From: Bacillus thuringiensis
GTDB lineage: Bacteria > Bacillota > Bacilli > Bacillales > Bacillaceae_G
Assembly: GCF_001182785.1 (NCBI RefSeq)
Contig: NZ_CP012099.1
Span: 2,540,501 to 2,604,500, forward strand
Direction: 5' to 3'
DNA length: 64,000 bases
Below are positions 1-8,672 of this stretch, one piece after another (within the stretch, counting starts at the first letter, position 1; every line of letters starts with the position of its first letter). Position numbers and translations under genes: made by a program. The notes under the pieces are model-generated. The model did no database searches. It worked only from the letters and a program-made list of their open reading frames with translations, and was not told the origin of the DNA.

Positions 1-84
1 GCTCTTATTTTTTATGAAAATCTACTACGAGCCTTATTTTATAGTAGGATGCAATAATAAAGGGCTATTTTGAAATAGTGTTCT

Positions 85-297
85 TTAGCCTTTAATTTTA
101 AATTTATCTTTAATGTTAATAAATATTAAAAATAATATGATAGCAGAAATTAAGTTAGATAAGTAGAAATCTTGATGAAACAGTAGTTCGAAGATGACAT
201 AGAAAGTAACTAATAAGGCGATAGCAGGTAGTATGCAAATAAATATAAATCTCCAATTTTTTAAGTAATGTTTATAATTTGTAAGTACTCTATCCAT
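85..297 (-). CDS. small two-helix membrane protein
   Basis: Seventy-residue protein with a basic, aromatic N-terminus and two hydrophobic stretches (about residues 17-40 and 47-60), ending in a lysine-rich tail, so probably an integral membrane protein with two spans. An AGGAG site lies about 8 bases before the ATG, which supports translation. No family is recognised and no partner gene is visible, since the window begins just downstream. Function unknown. Confidence 0.6.
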   Translation of the reverse strand: MDRVLTNYKHYLKNWRFIFICILPAIALLVTFYVIFELLFHQDFYLSNLISAIILFLIFINIKDKFKIKG

Positions 298-506
298 AAA
301 TATAACTCCTATATTTTTGTTTTTATATAATTATACATTTAGATACAAGGATTTTCAAAGTAAAAATATTTAGCAATTCAAAAATATAAGGAGAGCTTTT
401 GTTGAAAATCCAGATTGTTTTAGCAATCCGGATTTGACTTTAAAGAACTATACTAAAATGATACACTATAATCTACGTTATTTTTGAAATGAATAGAGGG
501 ATTTGT

Positions 507-1511
507 GTGATAGATAAAATTAAAAATGCTGTAGAGGATATGTACGAAGATGAGGCTAAAGATTTACTTCAAAGCATTCTCATACAGTTGAATTTATTAG
601 AAGAAAACTATAGTGAAGATACAATTAAAAATTTGATGGATATTCCAAAACAATTAACGAGTAATCCTACTTATAAAAGGAATGTAAAAGAAAGTACGCA
701 CGTACATATTGCCTTTGATGATTCAACGGCTGGTTGCTTAAAATATATGTTAAATCAAGAAGAATTATATGAAGAGAGTATTGTTACTTTTTCTGAATTC
801 TTTTCAATTGGACCAATATATAAGTTGCATACGAATGAGGGGCAACTAGCAAGACAGAAATGGTTAATAAATAACTTAACTGCTTATGATAGTTATTTTG
901 AAGAAGAATATTTATCAAGATTTATAGCAACTATAGAAGAACTACATACTATTCCTGTTGAAACGCCTATTACAATTTGGAAGGCTGATAATGCACATGA
1001 ACATGTAGGCTTAAGTTTTGTAATGGCACAATTAAAGGATAAGAAAAACATTCGAGTTATTAATACGTCTGAAGCAAGTAGAGAAATATTAAAACAAGAG
1101 TATGATATTCGTGGAACGGGAGAATTACCACCTGAAAGTTTAGCTCTATTCCAAAAAAGTTTTATAAAGCTACCTTATTTAACTGAAGAGAAGCGCATGA
1201 AGCTTGAAAATGAGTGGGAAAGATTATCGAAAAGCATAGAATGTTTAAGAGTGTGGGAAGAAAATGAAGTGCATTCTGTACAAGAAGATTATTTTGATCA
1301 ATTTATAATTGAATGTGCGAAAAGTGTGGGTGCTGATCGAGAGTTCCTCAAAGCTCCTAGAGTAATTGGTGAAGCACTTGGTCTTGTTGAACAATTGGTT
1401 GGAGATACTTTCTTAGAATATCGCTTGAAACAATTAATTAAACAAGAAGTATTTGAATTTGAAGGTTCGTTAGATGAAATGCGTTTTTATAGTGTGAAGT
1501 TAAGGAAATAA
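507..1511 (+). CDS. DUF1835/DUF3658 domain protein
   Basis: The reading frame opens at an ATG at 489, but AGAGGG lies about 6 bases before an in-frame GTG at 507, giving a 334-residue protein starting VIDKIKNAVEDM; I chose that start. After an acidic helical N-terminus (about residues 1-65), the stretch beginning HVHIAFDDSTAGCLK is typical of DUF1835, and the C-terminal part from about residue 215 matches the DUF3658 layout. This family is common and often multicopy in B. cereus-group genomes; its biochemical role is not known. Single gene followed by a strong terminator. Family assignment is fairly firm, function is not. Confidence 0.75.
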   Translation: MIDKIKNAVEDMYEDEAKDLLQSILIQLNLLEENYSEDTIKNLMDIPKQLTSNPTYKRNVKESTHVHIAFDDSTAGCLKYMLNQEELYEESIVTFSEFFSIGPIYKLHTNEGQLARQKWLINNLTAYDSYFEEEYLSRFIATIEELHTIPVETPITIWKADNAHEHVGLSFVMAQLKDKKNIRVINTSEASREILKQEYDIRGTGELPPESLALFQKSFIKLPYLTEEKRMKLENEWERLSKSIECLRVWEENEVHSVQEDYFDQFIIECAKSVGADREFLKAPRVIGEALGLVEQLVGDTFLEYRLKQLIKQEVFEFEGSLDEMRFYSVKLRK

Positions 1512-1529
1512 TAAACAAATTCTATTTTT

Positions 1530-1563
1530 AAAAAGCTCGTATTTTTAATAATACGAGCTTTTT
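1530..1563 (+). terminator. intrinsic terminator
   Basis: Stem AAGCTCGTAT/ATACGAGCTT with a short A/T loop and a T run, 18 bases after the DUF1835 gene. Confidence 0.85.
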
Positions 1564-1656
1564 AAGTTGAATTTGGGCTATACATAAGCTTCCCAGAGAG
1601 GGCATATCACATATGAATGTTAAAGGTAATGAATGAAAAGAAGGTGATTTATTAAT

Positions 1657-2061
1657 ATGTATAACCAACACAATTATCCATATGATCAAGCGATGTATTA
1701 TTATCCACAAAACTACGGGTATGAACCTACAAATGAAGTGAGAGATATTGAACAAGAAGACTATAGACCAGATGATGCGGAAGATGCTCCAACGTCACCA
1801 CCGCCGTCGCAAGCTCCGTCGTTACCGTCTACGTTTGCGTCTCCAGCTCAAGCAGGCAATATGAAATCATGGATGTGTAACTGTCTAGGAAGATGGGGCT
1901 ATTTACGTTTACATCGTCCTGGTCCTTTTGGAAGAGATTTATGGTTCTTTCCAACTGAAGTGAGAAGAAATGGGGTATCGGGTTACACTTGGCAAGGTGG
2001 TCGTCGTCGTAAAGTAAGTTATCGCTATCAACAAATTAGTAATTTTATGTGCTTCGCATAA
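1657..2061 (+). CDS. Tyr/Pro-rich protein with conserved basic C-terminal half, possible coat protein
   Basis: 134 residues. The N-terminal third is rich in Tyr, Asn and Gln, followed by an acidic patch and a Pro/Ser/Ala linker (about residues 46-70). The C-terminal 65 residues are compact, aromatic and basic (LRLHRPGPFGRDLWFFPTEV, then WQGGRRRKVSYRY), suggesting a folded module on a flexible stalk. The composition recalls Bacillus spore-coat or YppG-like proteins, but I do not recognise the family. An AAGAAGGTGATT site precedes the ATG. A terminator follows, so it is probably monocistronic. Confidence 0.6.
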   Translation: MYNQHNYPYDQAMYYYPQNYGYEPTNEVRDIEQEDYRPDDAEDAPTSPPPSQAPSLPSTFASPAQAGNMKSWMCNCLGRWGYLRLHRPGPFGRDLWFFPTEVRRNGVSGYTWQGGRRRKVSYRYQQISNFMCFA

Positions 2062-2064
2062 AGA

Positions 2065-2104
2065 GAAGTGGGTGAGTGAAACAATTTTACTCTCTCACTT
2101 TTTT
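2065..2104 (+). terminator. intrinsic terminator
   Basis: GTGGGTGAG pairs with CTCTCTCAC around a 13-base loop, followed by six T. It closes the preceding monocistron. Confidence 0.75.
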
Positions 2105-2221
2105 ATTTTTCAATATACGAAGTAAGATTTTGGTTAAAAATTTACAATTTTCACGTTTTTATTGGAGTATAATGCATATGTTGGGTTGGTTTTCAAAAAC
2201 AAATGAGAGTGAGGGAATACA

Positions 2222-3457
2222 ATGTCAATGAAAAATAAAGTTGGACTAAAAATAGAGGATGGCATTAATTTAGCTTCAGCTCAATTTAAGGAAGATGCGT
2301 ATGAAATTTATAAAGAATCTAGAAAAATGCAACCTATCTTATTTGTGAATAAAACTGAACTAGGTGCGGAATGGCTTATCACAAGATATGAAGATGCCTT
2401 GCCGCTTTTAAAAGACAGTCGCTTAAAAAAAGATCCAGCCAATGTATTTTCTCAAGATGCATTGAATGTGTTTCTTACCGTTGACAATAGTGATCATTTA
2501 ACTACTCATATGTTAAATTCAGATCCACCTAACCATAATCGTTTACGATCACTCGTACAAAAAGCTTTTACACCGAAGATGATCACGCAATTGGAAGGAA
2601 GAATACAGCATATTGCAGATGATTTGTTAAATGAAGTCGAGCGAAAGAATTCATTAAATCTTGTTGATGATTATTCATTCCCTTTACCGATCATTGTAAT
2701 AAGTGAAATGCTCGGTATTCCAAAAGAAGATCAAGCGAAATTTAGAATTTGGTCTCATGCTGTCATTGCTTACCCAGAAACACCAGAAGAAATAAAAGAA
2801 ACTGAAAAGCAACTATCTGAGTTTATTACATACCTTCAATATTTAGTTGATATTAAACGAAAAGAGCCAAAAGAAGATTTGGTGAGTGCTTTAATACTTG
2901 CAGAGAGTGAAGGACATAAACTTAGCGCTCGGGAACTATATTCAATGATAATGCTACTAATTGTGGCGGGACACGAGACAACGGTAAATTTAATAACAAA
3001 TACGGTATTAGCGCTTCTCGAAAATCCAAATCAATTACAGTTATTGAAAGAAAATCCAAAATTAATTGATGCCGCTATTGAAGAAGGATTACGATATTAT
3101 TCTCCAGTTGAGGTTACAACTTCAAGATGGGCAGATGAACCTTTTCAAATTCATGATCGAACAATTGAAAAAGGAGATATGGTTGTCATTGCCTTAGCTT
3201 CTGTAAACCGTGATGAAACTGTATTTGAAAACCCAGAAGTATTCGATATTACTCGGGAAAATAATCGCCATATTGCCTTTGGTCATGGTAGCCATTTCTG
3301 CTTAGGAGCTCCACTTGCGAGGTTAGAAGCAAAGATTGCTATTATTACTTTGTTTAATCGAATGCCTGAACTACAAATAAAAGGCGATCGTGAAGAAATT
3401 AAATGGCAAGGTAACTATTTAATGCGTTCTTTAGAGGAATTGCCTTTAACTTTCTAG
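2222..3457 (+). CDS. cytochrome P450 (class I bacterial type)
   Basis: 411 residues, full length for soluble bacterial P450s. Visible landmarks: I-helix AGHETT at 249-254 (the acid and Thr for oxygen activation), the ExxR motif at 288-291, and the haem loop FGHGSHFCLGAP with ligand Cys360. It is most like CYP107/CYP109-type monooxygenases that hydroxylate small hydrophobic or macrocyclic substrates using external ferredoxin and reductase, neither of which is encoded nearby. A GTGAGGG site precedes the ATG. It lies just upstream of an exporter/acetyltransferase pair but is separated from it by a structured leader, so co-transcription is uncertain. Substrate unknown. Confidence 0.93.
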   Translation: MSMKNKVGLKIEDGINLASAQFKEDAYEIYKESRKMQPILFVNKTELGAEWLITRYEDALPLLKDSRLKKDPANVFSQDALNVFLTVDNSDHLTTHMLNSDPPNHNRLRSLVQKAFTPKMITQLEGRIQHIADDLLNEVERKNSLNLVDDYSFPLPIIVISEMLGIPKEDQAKFRIWSHAVIAYPETPEEIKETEKQLSEFITYLQYLVDIKRKEPKEDLVSALILAESEGHKLSARELYSMIMLLIVAGHETTVNLITNTVLALLENPNQLQLLKENPKLIDAAIEEGLRYYSPVEVTTSRWADEPFQIHDRTIEKGDMVVIALASVNRDETVFENPEVFDITRENNRHIAFGHGSHFCLGAPLARLEAKIAIITLFNRMPELQIKGDREEIKWQGNYLMRSLEELPLTF

Positions 3458-3527
3458 AATAGTTAAAAGGAGACATGCATACATCGAAAATAATTTACAT
3501 AGAGTATGTATGTGTTATTTAAATTCG

Positions 3528-3724
3528 AAACGGAAGGGTGAAAACATCCCAATGATCAACTAATTCTATTTGTAAGAGATCTTCGTTAAAAAACGAAATA
3601 TTCTTCTGAATAGGGTTAGTCTGTACATTTATAGAAAAGGGATGTATTTCGCTCTGCGAATATATAGTCTTTTTATATGATTTGTGCTGCCTCCTGTTCA
3701 GAACATGAAATAGGAGGCTTTTTT
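3528..3724 (+). promoter_or_regulatory. structured leader with terminator-like hairpin before the MFS-Vat operon
   Basis: The roughly 200 bases before the exporter ATG contain successive hairpins: GGGTG/CATCC near 3536, TTCGTT/AACGAA near 3590 and TTCGC/GCGAA near 3650. The last is GCCTCCT (3689-3695) with AGGAGGC (3712-3718), followed by six T directly before the ATG at 3725. That hairpin both resembles an intrinsic terminator and buries the only ribosome site. A three-codon frame ATG ATC AAC TAA (3552-3563) sits 11-13 bases after GGAAGGG. A possible promoter is TTTACA (3494) and TATTTA (3516), spacing 16. The layout resembles uORF-controlled attenuators of antibiotic-resistance genes; the mechanism is inferred. 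Confidence 0.55.
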
Positions 3725-5008
3725 ATGTCGACAAATGTAGTAACGAAACAAAACAATGGGGTATCACAAGTATTAAAAAATCGGTTTGTACAAGGGATTT
3801 TAGCATCAGCATTATTTTTACAAATAGGAATATGGGTTCGAAACTTTGCGGTATTACTATATGTAATGGAAATGACAAAAGGTGATGCTTTTGCTATTTC
3901 GATGATTTCAGTTGCTGAATTCGCTCCAATTTTTATTTTTTCATTTATTGGCGGTACTTTTGCTGATAGGTGGAAGCCAAAGAAGACAATGATATGGTGT
4001 GAAACGTTAAGTGCCATTTCAGTATTCGCTGTATTAATTACGCTTATGTTTGGAACGTGGAAAATTGTGTTTTTTGTGACACTCATCTCTGCAATCCTTT
4101 CACAGTTTTCACAACCATCTGGCATGAAGTTGTTTAAACAACATTTATCAACGGAACAAATCCAATTAGCAATGTCCATATATCAAACGATATTTGCAAT
4201 ATTTATGGTATTAGGACCAATCCTAGGGACATTTATCTTTCATAGTTTTGGAATTTATATTTCAATCATCATAACAGGTATCTCTTTTTTACTTGCGGCA
4301 GTTGTATTGTTATTTCTTCCGAAAGATCTTGAAAACGACGTAGAAAAGAAAGATATCACTCTGCTACAGGAGATGAAGGATGGTATTAAGTATGTCAAAA
4401 AGAAAAAAGCATTAACTTTGCTAGGGCTTTGTTTTATGGCTGCAGGACTAGGTATAGGATTAATTCAGCCATTAGGTATATTTATTGTGACTGAGCAGTT
4501 AGGATTATCAAAAGAGAGTTTACAGTGGCTACTAACAGTAAATGGTGCGGGAATGATTGTTGGCGGAGCATTAGCAATGGTATTTGCGAAAAACGTTGCT
4601 CCGCAAAAGATGTTAATTATCGGTATGCTTGGTCAAGCAATTGGTATTGGCATTATAGGATATTCTACAAATTTATGGGTGACACTTACAGCTCAGCTTT
4701 TTAGTGGCTTAGCTCTTCCTTGTATCCAAATTGGTATTAATACGCTTATTATTCAAAATAGCGATACTGATTTTATAGGTCGTGTAAATGGTATTTTAAG
4801 TCCGCTATTTACCGGATCAATGGTAGTAACGATGAGTATAGCTGGCTCATTAAAAGAGATGTTTTCATTAAGTATGATGTATGAAGGGACGGCTTTACTT
4901 TTTATAATTGGATTATTGTTTATTTTACCTATATACAATTTAAAGCCAGTAATAGCGGTAGAAAGTGAACTAAGTGGTAAAGGAAGTGCCGTACAAAATG
5001 AATCCTAA
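3725..5008 (+). CDS. MFS drug efflux transporter (DHA3/Mef-like)
   Basis: The open frame begins upstream, but the ATG at 3725 follows AGGAGGC and a T run, giving 427 residues. About twelve hydrophobic segments and the loop [14 protein letters not shown] after the second helix (MFS motif A) place it in the major facilitator superfamily, DHA3-like branch, whose members use the proton gradient to export macrolides and other drugs. The stop codon overlaps the start of a Vat-type acetyltransferase, so pump and drug-modifying enzyme are made together. Expression is probably gated by the hairpin that contains its ribosome site. Substrate inferred from context only. Confidence 0.85.
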   Translation: MSTNVVTKQNNGVSQVLKNRFVQGILASALFLQIGIWVRNFAVLLYVMEMTKGDAFAISMISVAEFAPIFIFSFIGGTFADRWKPKKTMIWCETLSAISVFAVLITLMFGTWKIVFFVTLISAILSQFSQPSGMKLFKQHLSTEQIQLAMSIYQTIFAIFMVLGPILGTFIFHSFGIYISIIITGISFLLAAVVLLFLPKDLENDVEKKDITLLQEMKDGIKYVKKKKALTLLGLCFMAAGLGIGLIQPLGIFIVTEQLGLSKESLQWLLTVNGAGMIVGGALAMVFAKNVAPQKMLIIGMLGQAIGIGIIGYSTNLWVTLTAQLFSGLALPCIQIGINTLIIQNSDTDFIGRVNGILSPLFTGSMVVTMSIAGSLKEMFSLSMMYEGTALLFIIGLLFILPIYNLKPVIAVESELSGKGSAVQNES

Positions 5009-5630
5009 TCCAAATATTAAATACCCTATTGAAGGAAATCAAAACGTTCAATTTATAAAAAATACAATAACAAAACCTAATATACTTGTTGGTGATTATT
5101 CTTATTATGATGCGAAAGATGGAGAAACATTTGAAGATCGAGTATTACATCATTATGAATTTCTTGGGGATCTCCTAACTATTGGAAAGTTTTGTTGTAT
5201 TGCATCTGGAGTTAACTTTATTATGAATGGAGCGAATCATCGGATGGATGGATTTTCGGCATATCCATTTAATATCTTTGGAAATGGGTGGGAGAAGTAT
5301 ACACCTAGTTTGTCTGATTTACCTTACAAAGGCGATACAGTTATAGGAAATGACGTTTGGATTGGTATGGACACAACTATTATGCCCGGAATAAAAATAG
5401 GGGATGGTGCAATCATTGCAGCTAAATCTGTTGTGACTAGAGACGTCGCACCATATACAATTGTTGGTGGAAATCCTGCAAATAAAATAAAAGAGAGATT
5501 TTCAAATAAAATAATAGAAGAATTATTGCAAATTCAATGGTGGCATTTTGACATTGAAAAAATAACTGAAAATATAGATGTGATTGTACAAGGAGATATT
5601 GAACCATTAAGAAAGCTAAAAAGGGAATAA
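4998..5630 (+). CDS. Vat-family xenobiotic (streptogramin A) O-acetyltransferase
   Basis: A GTG at 4974 would extend the frame, but the ATG at 4998 gives 210 residues, the usual Vat length, and overlaps the exporter stop by 11 bases (translational coupling). The protein has the left-handed beta-helix hexapeptide pattern ([19 protein letters not shown], then [14 protein letters not shown]) and the characteristic NHRMDGF loop carrying the catalytic histidine (His81 here). Vat enzymes transfer acetyl from acetyl-CoA to a streptogramin A hydroxyl; related enzymes acetylate chloramphenicol. The pairing with an MFS pump supports an antibiotic-resistance role. Actual substrate would need assay. Confidence 0.88.
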   Translation: MNPNPNIKYPIEGNQNVQFIKNTITKPNILVGDYSYYDAKDGETFEDRVLHHYEFLGDLLTIGKFCCIASGVNFIMNGANHRMDGFSAYPFNIFGNGWEKYTPSLSDLPYKGDTVIGNDVWIGMDTTIMPGIKIGDGAIIAAKSVVTRDVAPYTIVGGNPANKIKERFSNKIIEELLQIQWWHFDIEKITENIDVIVQGDIEPLRKLKRE

Positions 5631-5646
5631 AAAATGCATGACAAAG

Positions 5647-5700
5647 AGTATCATACCTCCGAATTTTGTTAATGATAATAGAACAAGGAGGTGTGATACT
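5647..5700 (+). promoter_or_regulatory. ribosome-site-masking hairpin before DUF1540 gene
   Basis: AGTATCATACCTCC (5647-5660) pairs over 14 positions, one of them G-U, with GGAGGTGTGATACT (5687-5700), which ends at the base before the ATG. The GGAGGTG ribosome site is therefore wholly inside the stem. A further TTGTT/ACAA pairing shortens the loop. Translation should need melting or a trans-acting opener. Confidence 0.7.
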
Positions 5701-5856
5701 ATGGCACAAGACGTTTTATGTGAAGTAAACAACTGTAAATTTTGGGCGAACGGTAATAAATGTAGTGCAGAGGCAATTTACGTAGTAAGTCATAAAGGTA
5801 AACATGCATCTACAACGGAAGAAACAGATTGTAAAACTTTCGATCCAGAAGTGTAA
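5701..5856 (+). CDS. DUF1540 small cysteine-rich protein
   Basis: 51 residues from the ATG at 5701 behind GGAGGTG; a longer open frame upstream only reads through the leader hairpin. It has four cysteines in the DUF1540 arrangement (CEVNNCKFW, then NKCSAEAI, and a C-terminal DCKTFDP), which suggests a small metal-binding or disulphide-stabilised fold. The family occurs in spore-forming Firmicutes, with no established function. The extreme occlusion of the ribosome site points to post-transcriptional control. Confidence 0.8.
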   Translation: MAQDVLCEVNNCKFWANGNKCSAEAIYVVSHKGKHASTTEETDCKTFDPEV

Positions 5857-5863
5857 ATTTTTG

Positions 5864-5892
5864 AAGGGTAGCCAAATCGTGGTTGCCCTTTT
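5864..5892 (+). terminator. intrinsic terminator
   Basis: AAGGGTAGCC pairs with GGTTGCCCTT, followed by a short T stretch, after the DUF1540 gene. Confidence 0.7.
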
Positions 5893-5958
5893 ATTAATTA
5901 TAGTATTGATAATAAATATCATTTTCATTCATTGTTTTTAACTTTTCTTGTTATTTTT

Positions 5959-6456
5959 TCATATTTTTTTCATAAGTGATGTAATCCAACTCAATTCATG
6001 TTCAATTCGTGATTTACTAAATTCAATGACTTCAGTAATAAAAGATGAGGTAACATCTAGAGACTGAATAGCAGTAAGCTGATTATGTAGTACGTTTTGA
6101 CGTACAGTCAAAATCTCTTTTCTAGCCTCATAGTCAAGTTTTTCAAATAGAGCGATACGAACAAGAAATTCTGCATTGTTTGTCGCAAGTTTTTCGGGAA
6201 ACTCTCGTAACATTTCAGAAAAAATTTCTTCTCCTGTTTCTGTTATATCGTACATATTTCGGTTTGGTTTTCCGACTTGTTTATGTATTTTTTTCGTTAT
6301 AGCACCCATATTTTCAAAACGCCGAAGGGCAGGGTAAAGCATGTTGTGATTTAATTCGAAATTCTCACCTAAACGATTTTGAACATTTTTTTTAATTTCA
6401 TATCCATGTTTTGGTCCTGTCGTTAATTCTGCTAGCAGTAAAATGTCAACGTACAT
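5959..6456 (-). CDS. PadR-family transcriptional regulator
   Basis: 165 residues with the PadR winged-helix N-terminus (LLAELTTGPKHGYEIKKNV, then NMLYPALRRFENMGAI) and a helical C-terminal dimerisation half (Vir_C-like, about residues 90-165). PadR proteins repress divergent detoxification genes by binding ATGT...ACAT dyads and release on phenolics or drugs. The gene is divergent from a cytochrome P450, with a perfect dyad of this type between them, so it likely represses itself and the P450. The ligand is unknown. Confidence 0.9.
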   Translation of the reverse strand: MYVDILLLAELTTGPKHGYEIKKNVQNRLGENFELNHNMLYPALRRFENMGAITKKIHKQVGKPNRNMYDITETGEEIFSEMLREFPEKLATNNAEFLVRIALFEKLDYEARKEILTVRQNVLHNQLTAIQSLDVTSSFITEVIEFSKSRIEHELSWITSLMKKI

Positions 6457-6510
6457 AAAAATCCCCCTTATATATTTCTCAAGTTCTCTAATGAAAAATC
6501 CCCTTTAGTA

Positions 6511-6532
6511 TATGTTAAAATAACATATGTTA
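6511..6532. promoter_or_regulatory. candidate PadR operator between padR-like gene and P450
   Basis: TATGTTA-AAA-TAACATA (6511-6527) is a perfect inverted repeat overlapping a second 12-base palindrome TAACATATGTTA (6521-6532). ATGT/ACAT dyads are the usual PadR recognition pattern, and the site lies in the 140-base divergent promoter region. The 12-base palindrome recurs at 22016-22027. Confidence 0.6.
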
Positions 6533-6596
6533 GTTTATACAACTTTGAACTGCCGACCTATCACTTTTATTGTAAAAGAAAAGGGAGGAAAGAACT

Positions 6597-7811
6597 ATGG
6601 CTTCACCTGAAAATGTTATTTTAGTTCATGAAATTTCAAAGCTGAAAACAAAAGAAGAATTATGGAATCCGTATGAATGGTATCGTTTGATGAGGGATAA
6701 TAACCCGGTTCATTATGATGAAGAGCAGGATGTATGGAATGTTTTTTTATACGATGATGTAAATCGTGTTTTATCAGATTATCGCTTATTTTCAAGTAGA
6801 AGGGAGCGCAGACAATTCTCAATCCCTCCTTTAGAAACTAGAATAAATATAAACTCTACAGATCCACCAGAACATCGCAATGTACGCTCCATTGTTTCTA
6901 AGGCATTTACTCCAAGAAGTTTAGAACAGTGGAAACCTCGAATACAGGCTATCGCAGATGAACTTGTACAACATATCGAAAAATGTAGTGAAGTTAATAT
7001 CGTTGAACAATTTGCTGCACCTTTACCTGTTACCGTTATTTCTGATTTATTAGGAGTCCCAACAACAGATCGTAAAAAAATTAAAGAATGGTCTGATATT
7101 TTATTTATGCCGTATAGTAAAGAAAAGTTTAATGATCTGGATGCCGAGAAAGGGATAGCATTACATGAATTCAAAGCATATCTTCTACCGATCGTTCAGG
7201 AAAAGAGATATCATTTAACCGATGATATCATTTCCGATTTAATTCGAGCTGAATACGAGGGCGAAAGATTAACAGATGAAGAAATTGTAACCTTTTCATT
7301 AGGTTTATTAGCGGCTGGGAATGAAACCACTACAAATTTAATTATTAATAGCTTTTATTGCTTTTTAGTAGATTCACCTGGAATTTATGAAGAGTTAAGA
7401 AAAGAGCCTAACTTAATTTCAAAAGCGATTGAGGAAGTATTACGCTATCGCTTTCCTGTTACATTGGCCCGGAGGATTACAGAGGATACAAATATATTTG
7501 GTCCATTCATGAAAAAGGATCAGATGATTGTTGCGTGGGTTAGTGCAGCGAATTTAGATGAGAAAAAATTTTCACAAGCCTCTCAATTTAATGTACATCG
7601 AACAGGAAATGAAAAGCATTTAACTTTTGGGAAAGGTCCTCACTTTTGCTTAGGAGCACCACTTGCACGTTTAGAAGCTGAGATTGCATTAACTACCTTT
7701 ATAAATGCTTTTGAAAAAATAGAGCTATCTCCATCTTTCTGTTTAGAAAAATGTATATTGGAAAATGAACAAACATTAAAATACTTACCTATTCGATTGA
7801 AAGTCAAATAA
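6597..7811 (+). CDS. cytochrome P450, PadR-linked
   Basis: 404 residues. Landmarks: AGNETT in the I-helix (240-245), ExxR at 280-283 and the haem loop FGKGPHFCLGAP with Cys351. Like the P450 at 2.2 kb it is a soluble class I type, but the two are diverged throughout, so this is not a recent duplication. AAGGGAGGAAAG lies before the ATG. Divergence from a PadR repressor suggests induction by its substrate, perhaps an aromatic or antibiotic compound; no redox partner is encoded nearby. Terminator downstream at 7820. Confidence 0.93.
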   Translation: MASPENVILVHEISKLKTKEELWNPYEWYRLMRDNNPVHYDEEQDVWNVFLYDDVNRVLSDYRLFSSRRERRQFSIPPLETRININSTDPPEHRNVRSIVSKAFTPRSLEQWKPRIQAIADELVQHIEKCSEVNIVEQFAAPLPVTVISDLLGVPTTDRKKIKEWSDILFMPYSKEKFNDLDAEKGIALHEFKAYLLPIVQEKRYHLTDDIISDLIRAEYEGERLTDEEIVTFSLGLLAAGNETTTNLIINSFYCFLVDSPGIYEELRKEPNLISKAIEEVLRYRFPVTLARRITEDTNIFGPFMKKDQMIVAWVSAANLDEKKFSQASQFNVHRTGNEKHLTFGKGPHFCLGAPLARLEAEIALTTFINAFEKIELSPSFCLEKCILENEQTLKYLPIRLKVK

Positions 7812-7819
7812 AAATCTTA

Positions 7820-7852
7820 ACAAGGTGCATACATTTGCATCTTGTTTTTTGT
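7820..7852 (+). terminator. intrinsic terminator
   Basis: AACAAGGTGCA pairs with TGCATCTTGTT, then a T run; end of the P450 transcript. Confidence 0.8.
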
Positions 7853-7919
7853 TTCTCAATTGTGAGTTTTAGATAATTACCTTAATATGGAATTGTATGA
7901 AACGTAGAGGAGGATTCTT

Positions 7920-8498
7920 ATGTTGACTTGTAATGGAAGTAAATCATTTCAAAAGTTTATTAAAGGTGTTACAGATCTTATGGAAAACGGTTTATTTGAA
8001 GAAGAAATAGTGTGTGGCATTGAAAAGTTACTAGAAGAACTTTTAGAAAAGAAAACATGGCTTCCGTTAGATAAACAGAAGGCGAATTTGACTCAATATG
8101 CACGACATTTATTGTATGAAGATCCGCTCAAACGTTTTGAAGTACTAGCTCTCGTATGGAAAAATGGACAATCTACCCCTTTACATGATCATGATGGCAC
8201 ATGGGGGGTAGAAGGCGTTTTTTCAGGAAGGATTATGGTGCAGAACTTTATACAAACGAAACAACTTGGTAATTCACTTGTTTATTTAACACATACAGGA
8301 AATCTTTATTTGGGAGAAGGAGAAACTGATAAAGTAATTCCGCCAGCAGATTGTCATATTCTTGAAATCAGCAAAAATGAAAGCGTTATTACGATTCATG
8401 TCTATGGAAAACAGTTAGAAAAGTTTAAAGTATATATCCCAACTGAAGAAAAAAATGTGTACATGTGTGAGACAAAATACATTAGTTACAATTCATAG
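7920..8498 (+). CDS. cysteine dioxygenase-family cupin
   Basis: 192 residues, close to the bacterial CDO length. The cupin iron site is visible as TPLHDHDGTWG (two His of the metal triad) with a third His near ITIHVYG in the second motif, and a helical N-terminal region before it. Family members oxidise thiols (cysteine to cysteine sulfinate, or 3-mercaptopropionate) with O2 at a non-haem Fe(II). Bacterial homologues differ in substrate, so cysteine itself is an inference. Strong AGAGGAGG site before the ATG; monocistronic with a good terminator. Confidence 0.85.
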   Translation: MLTCNGSKSFQKFIKGVTDLMENGLFEEEIVCGIEKLLEELLEKKTWLPLDKQKANLTQYARHLLYEDPLKRFEVLALVWKNGQSTPLHDHDGTWGVEGVFSGRIMVQNFIQTKQLGNSLVYLTHTGNLYLGEGETDKVIPPADCHILEISKNESVITIHVYGKQLEKFKVYIPTEEKNVYMCETKYISYNS

Positions 8499-8501
8499 TT
8501 T

Positions 8502-8546
8502 AAAATCCAAAGCTTTTTAAAAAGAAAAGCTTTGGATTTTATTTTT
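8502..8546 (+). terminator. intrinsic terminator
   Basis: AAAATCCAAAGCTTTT pairs with AAAAGCTTTGGATTTT, followed by A/T-rich sequence with T runs. Confidence 0.85.
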
Positions 8547-8672
8547 AATTATTTCTTGACCTGAAACGCTTTTCATAAATTATAAATAAGAAGTACCTCA
8601 CGAGGATTGTATGAAAACGATACCTAATAATTAATTGGAACTCGTGTATTTATAGAAAGTGGTGAAGAAATA

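Noticed and set aside
406..435. Imperfect hairpin before the DUF1835 gene, considered as terminator or riboswitch
   Set aside because: One mismatch, no T run and no known aptamer pattern; left as an unremarkable structure.
3475..3522. 15-codon frame after AAAAGGAG, considered as the attenuator uORF
   Set aside because: The ribosome site is only two bases from the ATG, and the frame overlaps the probable promoter; the 3-codon frame at 3552 is better placed.
3673..4179. 168-codon minus-strand frame opposite the MFS gene
   Set aside because: It lies wholly inside a clear transporter gene, has no ribosome site and shows no recognisable domain.
5437..5928. Minus-strand frames across the Vat and DUF1540 genes
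   Set aside because: They read through the opposite strand of clear genes and the hairpin leader, without initiation signals.
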